In this document: in pieces, positions 27,160-37,053 of the stretch
How the letters are laid out: each line of letters opens with the position of its first letter
How positions within the stretch are numbered: position 1 is the stretch's first letter
Assembly: GCA_965662545.1 (NCBI GenBank)
Contig: CBFIHZ010000014.1
Span: 1 to 64,000 of the forward strand
From: CPC320 sp002684375
GTDB lineage: Bacteria > Pseudomonadota > Alphaproteobacteria > Rhodobacterales > Rhodobacteraceae
Direction of reading: 5' to 3'
Length of the DNA stretch: 64,000 bases
Notes under the pieces: generated by a model
What the model saw: the letters and a program-made list of their open reading frames with translations, nothing else
Databases searched by the model: none
What the model was told of the DNA's origin: nothing
Translations under genes and position numbers: made by a program

Positions 27160-28359
27160 ATGACACTTTCACAAGGCCGGTCTTATCTGGCGATCCCCGG
27201 CCCGTCCGTTGTGCCAGATCGGGTTCTGCAGGCGATGCATCGGGCCGCACCCAATATTTATGAGGGGGCTTTGGTTGAACTGACCCATGGGTTGGTTCCG
27301 GATCTGCGCAGGGTGGCACGCACCCAAGGTGAGGTCGCGATGTATATCGCCAATGGTCATGGCGCCTGGGAGGCGGCTCTGAGCAATGTTGTTGCGGCCG
27401 GCGAGCGGGTGCTCTGCGTTGCAACAGGGCGCTTTGGTGTTGGCTGGGGCGAGATGGCGCAGGCGCTTGGGATCGAGGTGGACATGGTTGATTTCGGCCT
27501 GCATGCGCCGCTGGACCCGGAGCGGGTTGGCGCAGCGTTGCGACGGGATCACGCCCAGAAACTCAAAGCGGTTTTGATCAGCCACGTGGATACCTCGACG
27601 TCAGTTGTCAACGATGTCGCCGCTGTCCGCGCCGAATTGGATCGCTTGGGGCATCCGGCATTGTTGATGGTCGATTGCATTGCCTCACTGGCTTGCGACC
27701 GCTTCGAGATGGACGCTTGGGGGGTCGATGTGATGGTGGCTGCCAGCCAAAAAGGTTTGATGCTGCCTCCGGGGATGGGGTTTGTGTTTTTCAATGACCA
27801 TGCGGCGCAATCTCGCAAGGCAATGACGCGGGTCAGCCGCTATTGGGATTGGCAACCGCGCAGCCGGCCCGAACTGTATTACGAGTATTTTAACGGCACG
27901 GCCCTGACCCATCATCTGTATGGGTTGCGGGTATCGCTTGATATGCTGCACGATGAGGGTATGGAACAGGTTTGGGCGCGCCATGAAACGTTGGCGCAAG
28001 CAATCTGGGCGGCTTGTGATGCGTGGTCATCTGGAGGTGATCTGCGGCTCAACGTGGACGATCCGGCGCATCGCAGTCGCGCGGTTACGGCGGCCGCGCT
28101 GACCGCGCCTGATGCGACACGCCTGCGCCAATGGCTCAGTGAACGGGCCGGTGTCACGCTCGGCATCGGTTTGGGGATGGCCCCTCCGGGTGATCCGGCG
28201 TGCGATGGTTTTTTTCGCTTAGGTCATATGGGGCATATCAATGCGCATATGGTGCTGGGTATGCTGTCTTCGGTTCAGGCAGGGATGGCGGCTCTTGGCA
28301 TTGCCCATGGGGCAGGCGGGATGGACGCCGCTACTGCGATTGTTGCAGACTGCGCCTGA
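27160..28359 (+). CDS. Class V aminotransferase (alanine/serine-glyoxylate type)
   Basis: A 399-residue PLP enzyme of fold type I, class V. The N-terminus SYLAIPGPSVVPDRV and the block HGAWEAALSNV are typical of the AGT/SGT group; the PLP lysine lies in AASQKGLMLPPGMGF, and C-terminal substrate-binding FFRLGHMGHIN is present. These enzymes move amino groups between serine or alanine and glyoxylate, in photorespiration-like or serine-cycle metabolism. The exact donor is not readable. It is transcribed divergently from the phosphatase-like gene (194-base gap) and converges on hisC, with a shared hairpin between them. Confidence 0.88.
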   Translation: MTLSQGRSYLAIPGPSVVPDRVLQAMHRAAPNIYEGALVELTHGLVPDLRRVARTQGEVAMYIANGHGAWEAALSNVVAAGERVLCVATGRFGVGWGEMAQALGIEVDMVDFGLHAPLDPERVGAALRRDHAQKLKAVLISHVDTSTSVVNDVAAVRAELDRLGHPALLMVDCIASLACDRFEMDAWGVDVMVAASQKGLMLPPGMGFVFFNDHAAQSRKAMTRVSRYWDWQPRSRPELYYEYFNGTALTHHLYGLRVSLDMLHDEGMEQVWARHETLAQAIWAACDAWSSGGDLRLNVDDPAHRSRAVTAAALTAPDATRLRQWLSERAGVTLGIGLGMAPPGDPACDGFFRLGHMGHINAHMVLGMLSSVQAGMAALGIAHGAGGMDAATAIVADCA

Positions 28360-28395
28360 ACATTGTGGCGCGCCTTGCCCTGAATACTGTGTTGT

Positions 28396-28412
28396 AACGG
28401 CTCTGAGCCGTT
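28396..28412. terminator. Candidate bidirectional hairpin between the convergent aminotransferase and hisC genes
   Basis: Perfect 7-bp stem AACGGCT / AGCCGTT with a 3-base loop in the 51-base convergent gap, just overlapping the hisC stop codon. No long T-tract on either side, so termination strength is uncertain. Confidence 0.45.
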
Positions 28413-29520
28413 AGCCTCGCCTGGCCTGTTGCAGTGCCATCGGCATGGCTTTGGCCAGCAGTTGCATATTTTCTGCGGTGCCGGTGCTTATCCGAATACA
28501 GCGGTTTTGCGGCGCAACAAAGGGCATTCGTACGAACAGGCCTTGCTTTATGAGCGCCGTCAAGACCCGTTGGGCAAAAGCGCCGTCCTGTTGGCAATCT
28601 ACGGCAACAAAATTGGTCGCCGAGGGCAGGGTGGACAGGCCGTTTTTGCGGGCGATATCGTCAATTGATGTCCGACTTGACGCCACTTGCGCGCGGACCG
28701 AATCCAGCCAATCGGAATCTTTCAACGCGGCCAGTGCCCCGGCCTGCGCGGCGCGGTTCATGCCAAAATGGTTGCGAATTTTGTCAAAGCTGCGGATCAG
28801 GTCACGCTGACCGATGGCATAGCCCACCCGTGCACCTGCCATGCCGTAGCCCTTTGAGAAGGTCCGCATCCGGATCAGTCGCGGGTCGTTGATATCAATG
28901 GCTGGCGCAACCCCGTCGGGGGCAAATTCGATATAGGCCTCGTCCAGCACCAAAAGGCAGCCTTCGGGCAGCGCCTCTAGGGCGGCAGTAATGGTTTCGG
29001 CGGAATGCCATGTGCCCATCGGATTGTCAGGATTGGCAAGGTACACCAGTTTCGCGCCAACCTCGGCGGCTTTTGACATCAGCGCCTCGGGGTCTTCGTG
29101 ATCCTCGCGGTAGGGTACTTTGTGCAGCGTGCCGCCAAAGCCGAGCACATGATAGTTGAACGTTGGATAGGCCCCGTCTGACGTCACCACAGCGTCGCCC
29201 GGTCCGACCAACATGCGCACGATATATGATAACAGCCCGTCGATGCCTTCGCCGACGACCAGATTATCGACGCCAATATCGTGATATGCCGCCAGAGCTG
29301 TGCTGAGCGCGTGGCTGGTGGGATCCCCATACTGCCATATTTCAGCGGCCGCATCTCGCATCGCCTGAATGGCGTTCGGCGAGGGGCCAAAGACGCTTTC
29401 ATTTGCGCCCAGTCGGGCGAGAAACACAGCGCCTCTTTCGCGCTCTTGGGCCTCGGGACCGACAAAGGGCACTGTTGCGGGTAGGCTATCGATTAACTTT
29501 GTGTATCTTGGATATGACAT
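28411..29520 (-). CDS. hisC: Histidinol-phosphate aminotransferase
   Basis: A 369-residue class I/II PLP aminotransferase, converting imidazole acetol-phosphate to histidinol phosphate. It has LGANESVFGPSPNA at the N-terminal substrate loop, YLANPDNPMGTW, VLDEAYIEFAP and the PLP lysine in TFSKGYGMAGARVGY. Some HisC homologues act on aromatic amino acids, so a broader role is possible. It is a single gene, away from other his genes, and is divergent from lolC across about 200 bases. Confidence 0.85.
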   Translation of the reverse strand: MSYPRYTKLIDSLPATVPFVGPEAQERERGAVFLARLGANESVFGPSPNAIQAMRDAAAEIWQYGDPTSHALSTALAAYHDIGVDNLVVGEGIDGLLSYIVRMLVGPGDAVVTSDGAYPTFNYHVLGFGGTLHKVPYREDHEDPEALMSKAAEVGAKLVYLANPDNPMGTWHSAETITAALEALPEGCLLVLDEAYIEFAPDGVAPAIDINDPRLIRMRTFSKGYGMAGARVGYAIGQRDLIRSFDKIRNHFGMNRAAQAGALAALKDSDWLDSVRAQVASSRTSIDDIARKNGLSTLPSATNFVAVDCQQDGAFAQRVLTALIKQGLFVRMPFVAPQNRCIRISTGTAENMQLLAKAMPMALQQARRG

Positions 29521-29727
29521 GAGATGATTTACACAGAATGGAAAACAAAGGGCAAGACCATTGATCTGGTGGGATGCGCTGGTCTACTGCGTACTCTGGA
29601 GGTGCCTTTTGGTTTTATTCTGGTCTGCCTTCACGGGTGGTAAGGTCAAGCCGGTAAAGTGATCTTGCCGCTTGACGCTCGGCACGCAAAACGTCATTTT
29701 CACCCAATCCAACATCAGGAGATACAC

Positions 29728-31014
29728 TTGTCCAATACACCGCCACCGTTTGCTGCATATGAGTGGATGATTGCGTGGCGCTATTTGCGCTCCAAGCGCG
29801 CCGAGGGTGGGGTCAGTGTGATGACTTGGATAAGCCTGATTGGTATTACTCTCGCTGTTTTTGCGCTGATCGCGACCCTGTCGGTGCGGTCCGGGTTTCG
29901 AGCAGAGTTTGTGGATACGATCCTTGGGGCCAATGCACATGCGACTGTCTATCAGGGGGCAACGGTAAACGAGAACGGTCAGATGGATCGGTCGATCTCT
30001 GAGTACGATACCATTGCCGCCCGTCTGCGCCAAGTGCCGGGAGTAAGTCGTGTGGCTCCGTTGATCAAAGGTCAGGTGATGGCCACCCGTCTTGGACGCA
30101 ATGCAGGCGTCGAAGTGTTTGGTATCAGTTTTGAAAACTTGCTGACGCTGCCTCGTATCGCCCGCCCGGAGAGCTATGCGGGCGATATCAACCGCTTTCA
30201 GAGCGGGGTGGCAATCGGTTCGGGGGTGGCCCGCGAACTGGGGGTAATCGTTGGCGACAAAATCAAGCTCATGTCCCCCGATGGCGTCAAAACGGCCTTT
30301 GGCACCAGCCCCCGGATCAAAAGCTATGTTGTGGGCTATATTTTTACCGCTGGGCGCTATGATATTGACCGCACCCGCATTTATATGCCGTTTGCTGCGG
30401 CGCAAAGCTTTTTCAATTCGGAGGGGGTTGCCGACGAGTTCGAGGTGATGGTCGCCGATCCCGAGGCGGTCGATGTGTTGTTGCCTGCCCTGCAGGCGGC
30501 TGCAGGTGATAACGCGCTGGTCTGGACTTGGCGGCAGGCCTCGAGCAGCTTTCTTAAAGCACTGACCATCGAGGATAATGTGATGTTTATCATCATGTCC
30601 ATTCTGGTACTGATCGCCGCGATGAATATTGTTTCAGGGCTGATTATGTTGGTCAAAAACAAGGGTCGTGATATTGGCATTTTGCGGACAATGGGTCTGA
30701 GTGAGGGATCTGTGATGCGGATATTCTTTATTTGCGGGGCCTCTACCGGATTATTGGGTACCCTGTGCGGGGTGCTGCTTGGCGTTGCGTTTACGCTTTA
30801 CATCGACACGATATTCTCTGCGGTGAATTACCTTGCTGGCGGCGGGGTTTGGGACCCGTCCATTCGTGGTTTGTATAATGTTCCAGCCAAGTTGCAATTG
30901 GGTGATGTGATCACCGCCATTGGCTTGTCGCTGTCGCTGTCGTTTGTGGTGACAATCTTTCCTGCAAGGCGCGCGGCGCGGTTAAATCCGGTTGAGGCGC
31001 TGCGATATGAGTAA
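29728..31014 (+). CDS. lolC: Lipoprotein-releasing ABC transporter membrane subunit
   Basis: A 428-residue LolC/E protein: an N-terminal helix (SVMTWISLIGITLAVFALIA), a large periplasmic domain with RSGFRAEFVDTILG, and three C-terminal helices of the FtsX domain containing NIVSGLIMLVKNKGRDIGILRTMG. It lifts mature lipoproteins off the inner membrane for delivery to LolA. I choose the TTG at 29728 as start because AGGAG lies 6 bases before it and the following residues SNTPPPFAAYEWMIAW match the family N-terminus. It overlaps lolD by 8 bases. Many alphaproteobacteria use one such subunit for both LolC and LolE roles. Confidence 0.9.
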   Translation: MSNTPPPFAAYEWMIAWRYLRSKRAEGGVSVMTWISLIGITLAVFALIATLSVRSGFRAEFVDTILGANAHATVYQGATVNENGQMDRSISEYDTIAARLRQVPGVSRVAPLIKGQVMATRLGRNAGVEVFGISFENLLTLPRIARPESYAGDINRFQSGVAIGSGVARELGVIVGDKIKLMSPDGVKTAFGTSPRIKSYVVGYIFTAGRYDIDRTRIYMPFAAAQSFFNSEGVADEFEVMVADPEAVDVLLPALQAAAGDNALVWTWRQASSSFLKALTIEDNVMFIIMSILVLIAAMNIVSGLIMLVKNKGRDIGILRTMGLSEGSVMRIFFICGASTGLLGTLCGVLLGVAFTLYIDTIFSAVNYLAGGGVWDPSIRGLYNVPAKLQLGDVITAIGLSLSLSFVVTIFPARRAARLNPVEALRYE

Positions 31015-31699
31015 GGATATTTTACGTCTGCAGGGGATCGATAAAGCCTATAATCGTGGATTGGACGGCGAAGTCACGGTCTTGAAAGGGCTGGATCTGG
31101 CAATTGCGCCTGCACAGGTTGTGGCGCTTGTTGCCCCTTCTGGGGCTGGAAAATCCACGCTGCTGCATATTGCCGGTCTGTTGGATACTGCCGATTCAGG
31201 TCAGCTCGAAATTGACGGGGTAAATATGTGCGGTTTAGATGGTAAAGCCCGCACCGTGCTGCGCCGCCAAGACATCGGGTTTATCTATCAGTTCCATCAC
31301 CTTTTACCTGAGTTTTCAGCTTTGGAGAATATCGTTATCCCTCAACTGGCCAATAATGTTGCGCCCGCGCAGGCACGTGATTACGCGATGGATCTGCTGG
31401 CCAAGGTGGGTATTGCAGATCGGGCCGGGCACCGGCCGGCGGCCCTGTCTGGGGGGGAACAACAGCGGGTTGCCTTTTGTCGGGCGCTGGCGAACCGACC
31501 GAAATTGTTGTTGGCCGACGAGCCGACGGGGAACCTTGACCCCGCCACGTCGGATACTGTTTTTACGATGCTTTTGGAACTGGTGCGCGATACCGGCCTA
31601 TCGGCGCTGATTGCAACGCATAATATTGACCTCGCCGATCGCATGGACCAGATACTGCGCTTGGATCAAGGACAAATCTCAATAGTGCAGAGGACCTAA
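31007..31699 (+). CDS. lolD: Lipoprotein-releasing ABC transporter ATP-binding subunit
   Basis: A 230-residue ATPase with Walker A APSGAGKST (about residue 43), Q-loop region IYQFHHLLPEFSALEN, signature LSGGEQQR (about 147) and Walker B LLLADEPTGNLD; the QFHHLLPEF stretch is typical of LolD. The ATG at 31007 lies inside the lolC tail (ATGAGTAA overlap), so the two subunits are coupled. It powers lipoprotein release by LolC/E at the inner membrane. Confidence 0.93.
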   Translation: MSKDILRLQGIDKAYNRGLDGEVTVLKGLDLAIAPAQVVALVAPSGAGKSTLLHIAGLLDTADSGQLEIDGVNMCGLDGKARTVLRRQDIGFIYQFHHLLPEFSALENIVIPQLANNVAPAQARDYAMDLLAKVGIADRAGHRPAALSGGEQQRVAFCRALANRPKLLLADEPTGNLDPATSDTVFTMLLELVRDTGLSALIATHNIDLADRMDQILRLDQGQISIVQRT

Positions 31700-31700
31700 T

Positions 31701-32678
31701 ATGCCCCTTCTTTCGCTGGATGATATCGAAGCGACAACCTTTCAAGCTCTAAGCGGTCATGGCGCCGACGACTGGATTGCCCACGCGGTGGCAGATGCCG
31801 TGCGCAAGGCCGAAGCTGTGGGCAATCGGATTTGCGGCTTGTACTATCTGGAAAGCTATTGCCAGCAATTGACCTCTGGTCGCGTGGATGGGCGCGTCGC
31901 TCCGGTTGTCACCCGCCCGAAACCGGGGGTGGTCGAGGTTGATGCAGGGTTCGGATTTGCCCAACCTGCCTTTGCGCGTGGATTGCCCGAAGCGATTGCC
32001 GCCGCGCGTGCATGTGGCACCGCGTCGCTGGCGATTTGTCATGCTCACACCTGCACCTCGCTGGGGTATTTCACTGCTCAGATTGCGCAGGCGGGGCTGA
32101 TCGGACTGGGCCTGACCAATGCCTCGCCAATTGTGGCACCACCCGGCGGCAAAAGCCGGGTGATCGGCACCAACCCGATCGCCTTTGCCGTGCCCGACGG
32201 GCAGGGAGGCATTGCGATGCAGTTTGACCAGTCGACCACGACGGTGGCGCTGGGTAAAATCACCATGGCCAAAGCGGCAGGCGAACGTATTCCCGAAGGC
32301 TGGGCGATTGATGCCGATGGTGCGCCAACCACTGATCCCGAAGCAGCGCTTGCAGGATCTCTGGTCTCGATGGGCGGCTATAAAGGTTGGGGTTTCGGCT
32401 TGATGGCGGAATTGCTGGCTGCTGGCATGACCGGCGGCACGGTCTCGCGCAACGTCAAACCGCTGAAAGCGCCCACAGGCGCGCCACATGATCTGGGCCA
32501 GTATTATTTGTTGATAGATCCTGATGTATCGGGTGCGTTTTTTGACCGGATGGCGTTGGTAGCAGAAGGTGTTGCGCTTGATCCAGATGCACGGATGCCG
32601 GGGCAAAATACGCGCCCGGCAGAGTATGTGGACGTGCCTGATAGCCTGTGGGAAATGGTCTGTAATTTGGCGCAATAG
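31701..32678 (+). CDS. Ldh2-family NAD(P)-dependent 2-hydroxyacid dehydrogenase
   Basis: A 325-residue member of the malate/lactate/ureidoglycolate dehydrogenase family (Ldh2/AllD/ComC/DpkA type), which has its own fold, distinct from classical LDH. Family blocks: CHAHTCTSLGYFT around the active-site histidine, LGLTNASPIVAPPGG, IGTNPIAFAVP and GGYKGWGFGLM. Possible substrates include malate, sulfolactate, ureidoglycolate and piperideine/pyrroline carboxylate; none is indicated by the neighbours. It begins one base after the lolD stop, so it is transcribed with lolCD, which looks like convenience rather than function. Confidence 0.83.
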   Translation: MPLLSLDDIEATTFQALSGHGADDWIAHAVADAVRKAEAVGNRICGLYYLESYCQQLTSGRVDGRVAPVVTRPKPGVVEVDAGFGFAQPAFARGLPEAIAAARACGTASLAICHAHTCTSLGYFTAQIAQAGLIGLGLTNASPIVAPPGGKSRVIGTNPIAFAVPDGQGGIAMQFDQSTTTVALGKITMAKAAGERIPEGWAIDADGAPTTDPEAALAGSLVSMGGYKGWGFGLMAELLAAGMTGGTVSRNVKPLKAPTGAPHDLGQYYLLIDPDVSGAFFDRMALVAEGVALDPDARMPGQNTRPAEYVDVPDSLWEMVCNLAQ

Positions 32679-32867
32679 ACGGGTTTGAGAACCGTGGGGA
32701 CGCTTGCAGGGGGCGTTTGTCGCGTGAGCGGGGGCAGGTTGCTTTGTAACGATATTGGTATTACGGGCCCCCTTGCGCGTATGCGTTTGTCGGCTCAGCT
32801 TGCCCCATACCTTTCCCAGACCGTTAATATGAACCAGATCACATTGAAAGAGGGTCAGTCTTGAGAT

Positions 32868-33308
32868 CTACGCCTGTTGCGTGATCCAAACCCCGAGCGC
32901 CATGACTGAAATGCCCAATCCCCGCATCGGCGTCAATGCCGTTGCATGCGCCCCAAAAAGTGCAAAGTGATCAATTGCAGCAGCGCTGACCAACTGACCT
33001 AACAACACGAAAAATACCGCGTTACCAACGCCAAAATAGGGTGAAATATAGGTGATGGAAAGCATGTAAAACGCGGCGAATACCCCTGCTAAAAACAGAT
33101 GTTTCGGTGCCGTTAGCAGCGTGGTCAGGGACAGGCTGCCGGAGATGGCACAAATCGCACCTGCGGCAATCATCGCGACCAGTAAAAGCATCACAACCGC
33201 GCCCGCGGGGTTGCCGATTATTTTACCCAGCGCGGCGTTCAGAGCTGCCATCACAGGAATGCCAAGGCCCGCGGCTAACATGATAACGGCATAGGTTGAA
33301 TACGACAT
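32868..33308 (-). CDS. DUF606/YdcZ family membrane protein (DMT superfamily-like)
   Basis: A 146-residue protein with about five hydrophobic helices, the first at VIMLAAGLGIPVMAALNAAL. The arrangement with NAALGKIIGNPAGA and the final helix GISVMALGVWITQQ identifies the YdcZ/DUF606 group, half-size relatives of drug/metabolite transporters. Substrate unknown. Start at ATG 33308, since the preceding TTG only adds two residues; GAGG lies upstream. It stands alone between the Ldh2-type gene (convergent) and parE. Confidence 0.75.
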   Translation of the reverse strand: MSYSTYAVIMLAAGLGIPVMAALNAALGKIIGNPAGAVVMLLLVAMIAAGAICAISGSLSLTTLLTAPKHLFLAGVFAAFYMLSITYISPYFGVGNAVFFVLLGQLVSAAAIDHFALFGAHATALTPMRGLGISVMALGVWITQQA

Positions 33309-33392
33309 CTTCAAAGCCTCTTTTAATTTGAGACAAAAGCACCTTTGATGCCTTCAGCGTCCCGGCTCGGAGCCAATTTTAAAAGGTTGGTG

Positions 33393-35351
33393 TCACACGT
33401 CCAGTTCCTGAACAAAGCGTGCATTTTCCTGAATGTACTGAAACCGCAGCTCTGGCTTTTTACCCATCAGACGCTCGACCAGGTCGCCGGTTTCACCGGG
33501 TTCATCCTCATCAATGCTGACCCGTATCAGTTTGCGGCTGCTCGGATCCATTGTGGTCTCTTTCAGATCCTTGGCGTCCATTTCACCAAGACCTTTAAAG
33601 CGGCTGACGTCGATTTTCCCCTTGCCACCAAGACCTTTTTCCAGCCATTCGTCCCGCTCGATCTCATCGACGCAATAGACGCGCTTGGCGCCTTGAGTCA
33701 GCCGAAACAGCGGTGGACAGGCCAGATACAGGTGACCGGCGTCGATCATCGGACGCATCTGGGTGAAAAAGAACGTCATCAAAAGCGCCGCGATATGGGC
33801 ACCGTCCACATCGGCGTCGGTCATGATAATGATCTTGTCATAACGCAGATCATCGAGATTGAACCGCGTGCCAAGATTGACCCCCATCGCCTGTGACAGA
33901 TCGCTGATTTCCTGATTGGTGCCAATTTTAGCACTGGCCGCACCCAAGACGTTGAGGATTTTGCCGCGTAGGGGCAACAGCGCTTGTACTTTTCGGTTGC
34001 GCGCCATTTTGGCCGAGCCACCAGCGCTGTCTCCTTCGACAAGAAACAACTCTGTGCCCTCGCGGGCAGTGGCCGAGCAATCGACCAGTTTTCCAGGCAA
34101 GCGCAGACGTTTGGTGGCCGTTTTGCGCTGGGTTTCCTTCTCTTGACGTCGGCGCAGGCGTTCTTCAGCGCGCAGCACGAGAAAATCCAAGATCGCACCG
34201 GCAGATTTGGTATCGGCCGCCAGCCAGTTGTCAAAGTGATCTCGGACAGCGTTTTCCACAAGGCGCTGGGCTTCGGTGGTGGCCAGACGGTCTTTGGTCT
34301 GGCCGACAAACTCCGGCTCGCTGATAAAGCAACTTACCAGCGCACAGCCGCCGGTGATCAGATCGTCGCGGGTGATTTGTGCAGCTTTTTTATTGTTTGA
34401 AAGCTCTCCATACGCGCGCATGCCCTTGAGAATTGCGGTCCAAAAGCCAGCTTCATGAGTGCCACCTTCGGGCGTGGGGACCGTGTTGCAATAGGACTGG
34501 ATAAACCCGTCCCGCGCCGGGGTCCAGTTTATTGCCCATTCCACCTTGCCTGGGACGCTGAATTTTTCCTGAAAATCAATACTGCCGGCGAAGGGCTTTT
34601 CGGCATACGTGGTGGCACCGGCCAGCGTTTCGCCGAGATAATCAGCCAGCCCGCCGGGAAAGTGGAACACCGCTTCTTGTGGGGTGTCGCCATCCGAAAC
34701 GGCAGATTTCCAACGAATTTCAACTCCGGAAAACAGATAGGCTTTGGAGCGGACCATTTTCAGCAAGCGTGCCGGTTTAAACCGGTGCGACCCGAAAATC
34801 TGTTCATCGGCATGAAAGGTTACCGAGGTGCCACGCCGGTTTGCGGCCGTGCCAGTTTTGGCCACGGGGCCCAGTGGAATGCCGCGCGAAAAGCGTTGTT
34901 CGAACAGTTCTTTGTTGCGCGCCACCTCAACCACCATACTGTCGGAGAGAGCGTTCACGACCGAGGCGCCTACTCCGTGCAGACCGCCCGAGGTCTGATA
35001 GGCTTTGCCGGAAAACTTGCCGCCCGAATGCAGCGTGCATAAGATTACTTCCAGCGCTGATTTATCTTTGAACTTGGGATGGGGGTCGACAGGGATGCCA
35101 CGGCCGTTGTCGCGGATGGTCACTGCGTAATCAGCATGCAACTCAACCTCGATGCGGTTGGCATGACCTGCGACTGCCTCATCCATTGAGTTGTCGAGCA
35201 CCTCGGCCACGAGATGATGTAACGCGCGCTCGTCGGTGCCACCGATGTACATGCCGGGCCGTTTACGTACTGGCTCCAACCCTTCGAGCACCTCGATTGA
35301 GGATGCGTTATAGTCAGACCCTTGGGTGCTGCTGAGAAGATCTTCTGACAT
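33393..35351 (-). CDS. parE: DNA topoisomerase IV subunit B
   Basis: A 652-residue GHKL ATPase/TOPRIM protein. It has EVLDNSMDEAVAG (ATP-binding Asn), GRGIPVDPHP and QTSGGLHGVGAS in the ATPase domain, then the TOPRIM block VEGDSAGGSAKMAR and DADVDGAHI, and the C-terminal QYIQENARFV. The size (about 650) and the sequence VRKRPGMYIGGTDERALHHL favour ParE over GyrB. With ParC it decatenates daughter chromosomes. The start at 35351 matches the family; the ORF extends 40 residues upstream without family features. Confidence 0.93.
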   Translation of the reverse strand: MSEDLLSSTQGSDYNASSIEVLEGLEPVRKRPGMYIGGTDERALHHLVAEVLDNSMDEAVAGHANRIEVELHADYAVTIRDNGRGIPVDPHPKFKDKSALEVILCTLHSGGKFSGKAYQTSGGLHGVGASVVNALSDSMVVEVARNKELFEQRFSRGIPLGPVAKTGTAANRRGTSVTFHADEQIFGSHRFKPARLLKMVRSKAYLFSGVEIRWKSAVSDGDTPQEAVFHFPGGLADYLGETLAGATTYAEKPFAGSIDFQEKFSVPGKVEWAINWTPARDGFIQSYCNTVPTPEGGTHEAGFWTAILKGMRAYGELSNNKKAAQITRDDLITGGCALVSCFISEPEFVGQTKDRLATTEAQRLVENAVRDHFDNWLAADTKSAGAILDFLVLRAEERLRRRQEKETQRKTATKRLRLPGKLVDCSATAREGTELFLVEGDSAGGSAKMARNRKVQALLPLRGKILNVLGAASAKIGTNQEISDLSQAMGVNLGTRFNLDDLRYDKIIIMTDADVDGAHIAALLMTFFFTQMRPMIDAGHLYLACPPLFRLTQGAKRVYCVDEIERDEWLEKGLGGKGKIDVSRFKGLGEMDAKDLKETTMDPSSRKLIRVSIDEDEPGETGDLVERLMGKKPELRFQYIQENARFVQELDV

Positions 35352-35569
35352 GTGAGCTGCTCTGTTTTTATCTTGTTGCTGCGCAATATGACAGGTTGCA
35401 GGCGCGGGGGGAAGGCTCAGTTCGGTCAGTGGGGCAGCATTTTGCAAATTAGCCGTCTTCGACTTGCACAAGTATGCGGGACTGGGTGCCTTGAGGGTTG
35501 TTCTGAGGCGCTTTTTTGGGCATGGCTGGTTTAGATCTGTACTTTTGTTAATTAGAGTGAGCCGTTTCT

Positions 35570-36922
35570 TTGTCGTTGACCGTGTCCTACCAGCAGCATT
35601 TCCGCGCGATTATGCGCCTTGGCTTGCCCTTGATTGGTGGCCATCTGGCACATTTTTCGATCGCGATGACCGATACTGTGATGATGGGCTGGCATTCGGT
35701 TGCTGGTTTGGCGGCCCTAGTGTTGGGCAGCACAATGTTTTTTGTCCTATTTATTCTGGGGGCAGGGTTTTCTGCGGCGATTATGCCGCTGGTTGCCAGT
35801 GCCGAGGCGCAGGGGGATCAACTGCGCGTTCGGCGGGTCACGCGGATGGGCTTTTGGCTCAGCGCGCTGTACGGGCTTTTGGTGTTGCCGGCTTTTTGGT
35901 GGTCATCACCTCTGTTGCAAGCCTTTGGGCAACAGCTTTCGCTGGCTGAAGAGGTGCAGCGCTATTTACGGATCGCCGGGTTTGCGATTGTCCCGGCGCT
36001 GTTGATGATGGTGGTTAAATCCTATTTGGCAGCGCTGGAAAAGACTCAAGTGGTCCTGTGGATCACCGTAGGGGGCGTTGGGCTGAACGCTGTGTTGAAC
36101 TATGCGCTGATTTTTGGTCATTGGGGGGCGCCTGCGATGGGCATTCAAGGGGCTGCTATTGCTTCATTGCTAGTCAATCTTGTAATGTTCCTTGGCGTTG
36201 CGTTCTATGCTGCCAAAACCGCACCAGAGCACGCCTTGTTTCATCGGCTCTGGCGGCTGGACTGGGATGTGTTTGGGGCAGTTGCCCGGATGGGTGTGCC
36301 TGTCGGTTTGACCAGTTTGGCTGAATCCGGTTTGTTTGCCGCCTCGACGATTATGATGGGATGGCTGGGGACGGTGCCGCTGGCTGCCCATGGTATCGCC
36401 ATGCAGCTGACGGCCGCCACATTCATGATCCACCTTGGATTGAGTAATGCCGCCACAATCCGCGCAGGCAATGCGCTGGGCCGGCGCGATGAGGTGCATC
36501 TGCGTCGGGGTGCATGGGCGGTGACCGGCGTGGCAATGGTGGTGGTCGCAGCGACGATCTATGCGTTTTTGATGCATCCCCACGCTCTGATTGGATTGTT
36601 TTTGGATGCAAACGAAGGGGATCGCGCCCTGATCTTACAAGCCGGGGCCACGCTTTTGGCGGTGGCGGCGCTGTTTCAGTTGGTCGATTCCGTGCAGGCG
36701 ATGGCGCTGGGCCTATTGCGCGGGGTGCATGATGCCGGAGCGCCTATGGTGATTGCGGGGGTGAGCTATTGGATGATTGGTATTCCCGCCGCCTATTACA
36801 TGGGGTTTGTTCTACAGTGGCAGGGTGTCGGGGTCTGGTTGGGGTTGGTGGTCGGTTTGGCTGTTGCTGCGGGTTTGCTTATGGCGCGGTTCTGGATCTG
36901 GTCCTGTAAGATAGAGGCTTGA
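35570..36922 (+). CDS. MATE family efflux transporter
   Basis: A 450-residue protein with 12 predicted membrane helices in two similar halves, beginning LRLGLPLIGGHLAHFSIAMTDTVMMGW, the typical first MATE helix with its MTDTVMMG segment; the second half has GLTSLAESGLFAASTIMMGW. These pumps export cationic compounds using Na+ or H+. The start is a TTG with GAGTGAG about 10 bases upstream; a GTG four codons later is an alternative. Divergent from parE, convergent with aspC. Substrate unknown. Confidence 0.88.
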   Translation: MSLTVSYQQHFRAIMRLGLPLIGGHLAHFSIAMTDTVMMGWHSVAGLAALVLGSTMFFVLFILGAGFSAAIMPLVASAEAQGDQLRVRRVTRMGFWLSALYGLLVLPAFWWSSPLLQAFGQQLSLAEEVQRYLRIAGFAIVPALLMMVVKSYLAALEKTQVVLWITVGGVGLNAVLNYALIFGHWGAPAMGIQGAAIASLLVNLVMFLGVAFYAAKTAPEHALFHRLWRLDWDVFGAVARMGVPVGLTSLAESGLFAASTIMMGWLGTVPLAAHGIAMQLTAATFMIHLGLSNAATIRAGNALGRRDEVHLRRGAWAVTGVAMVVVAATIYAFLMHPHALIGLFLDANEGDRALILQAGATLLAVAALFQLVDSVQAMALGLLRGVHDAGAPMVIAGVSYWMIGIPAAYYMGFVLQWQGVGVWLGLVVGLAVAAGLLMARFWIWSCKIEA

Positions 36923-37053
36923 ACTCGCACCGGTTCAGTCCCCCACAAGAGTCCCTGCTTGAAGCCTCTCAAGTCTGCAAGGCGATATCGCTAACTTGAG
37001 AAAAAAATTTTTCAATTATGCGCAAAAGCCAGTCTGGCATGTACCTGAACCTG

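Noticed and set aside
26966..27424. Extension of the phosphatase-like frame to a 361-residue protein
   Set aside because: The added N-terminal residues are rich in Pro, Arg and Cys, overlap the divergent aminotransferase gene and match no family; an ATG at 26965 gives a protein of normal length.
29584..30405. 273-residue minus-strand frame opposite lolC
   Set aside because: Antisense shadow of lolC; His/Arg-rich without a recognisable domain.
31749..32675. 308-residue minus-strand frame opposite the Ldh2-type gene
   Set aside because: Antisense to a clear family member; sequence is Arg/His rich and not family-like.
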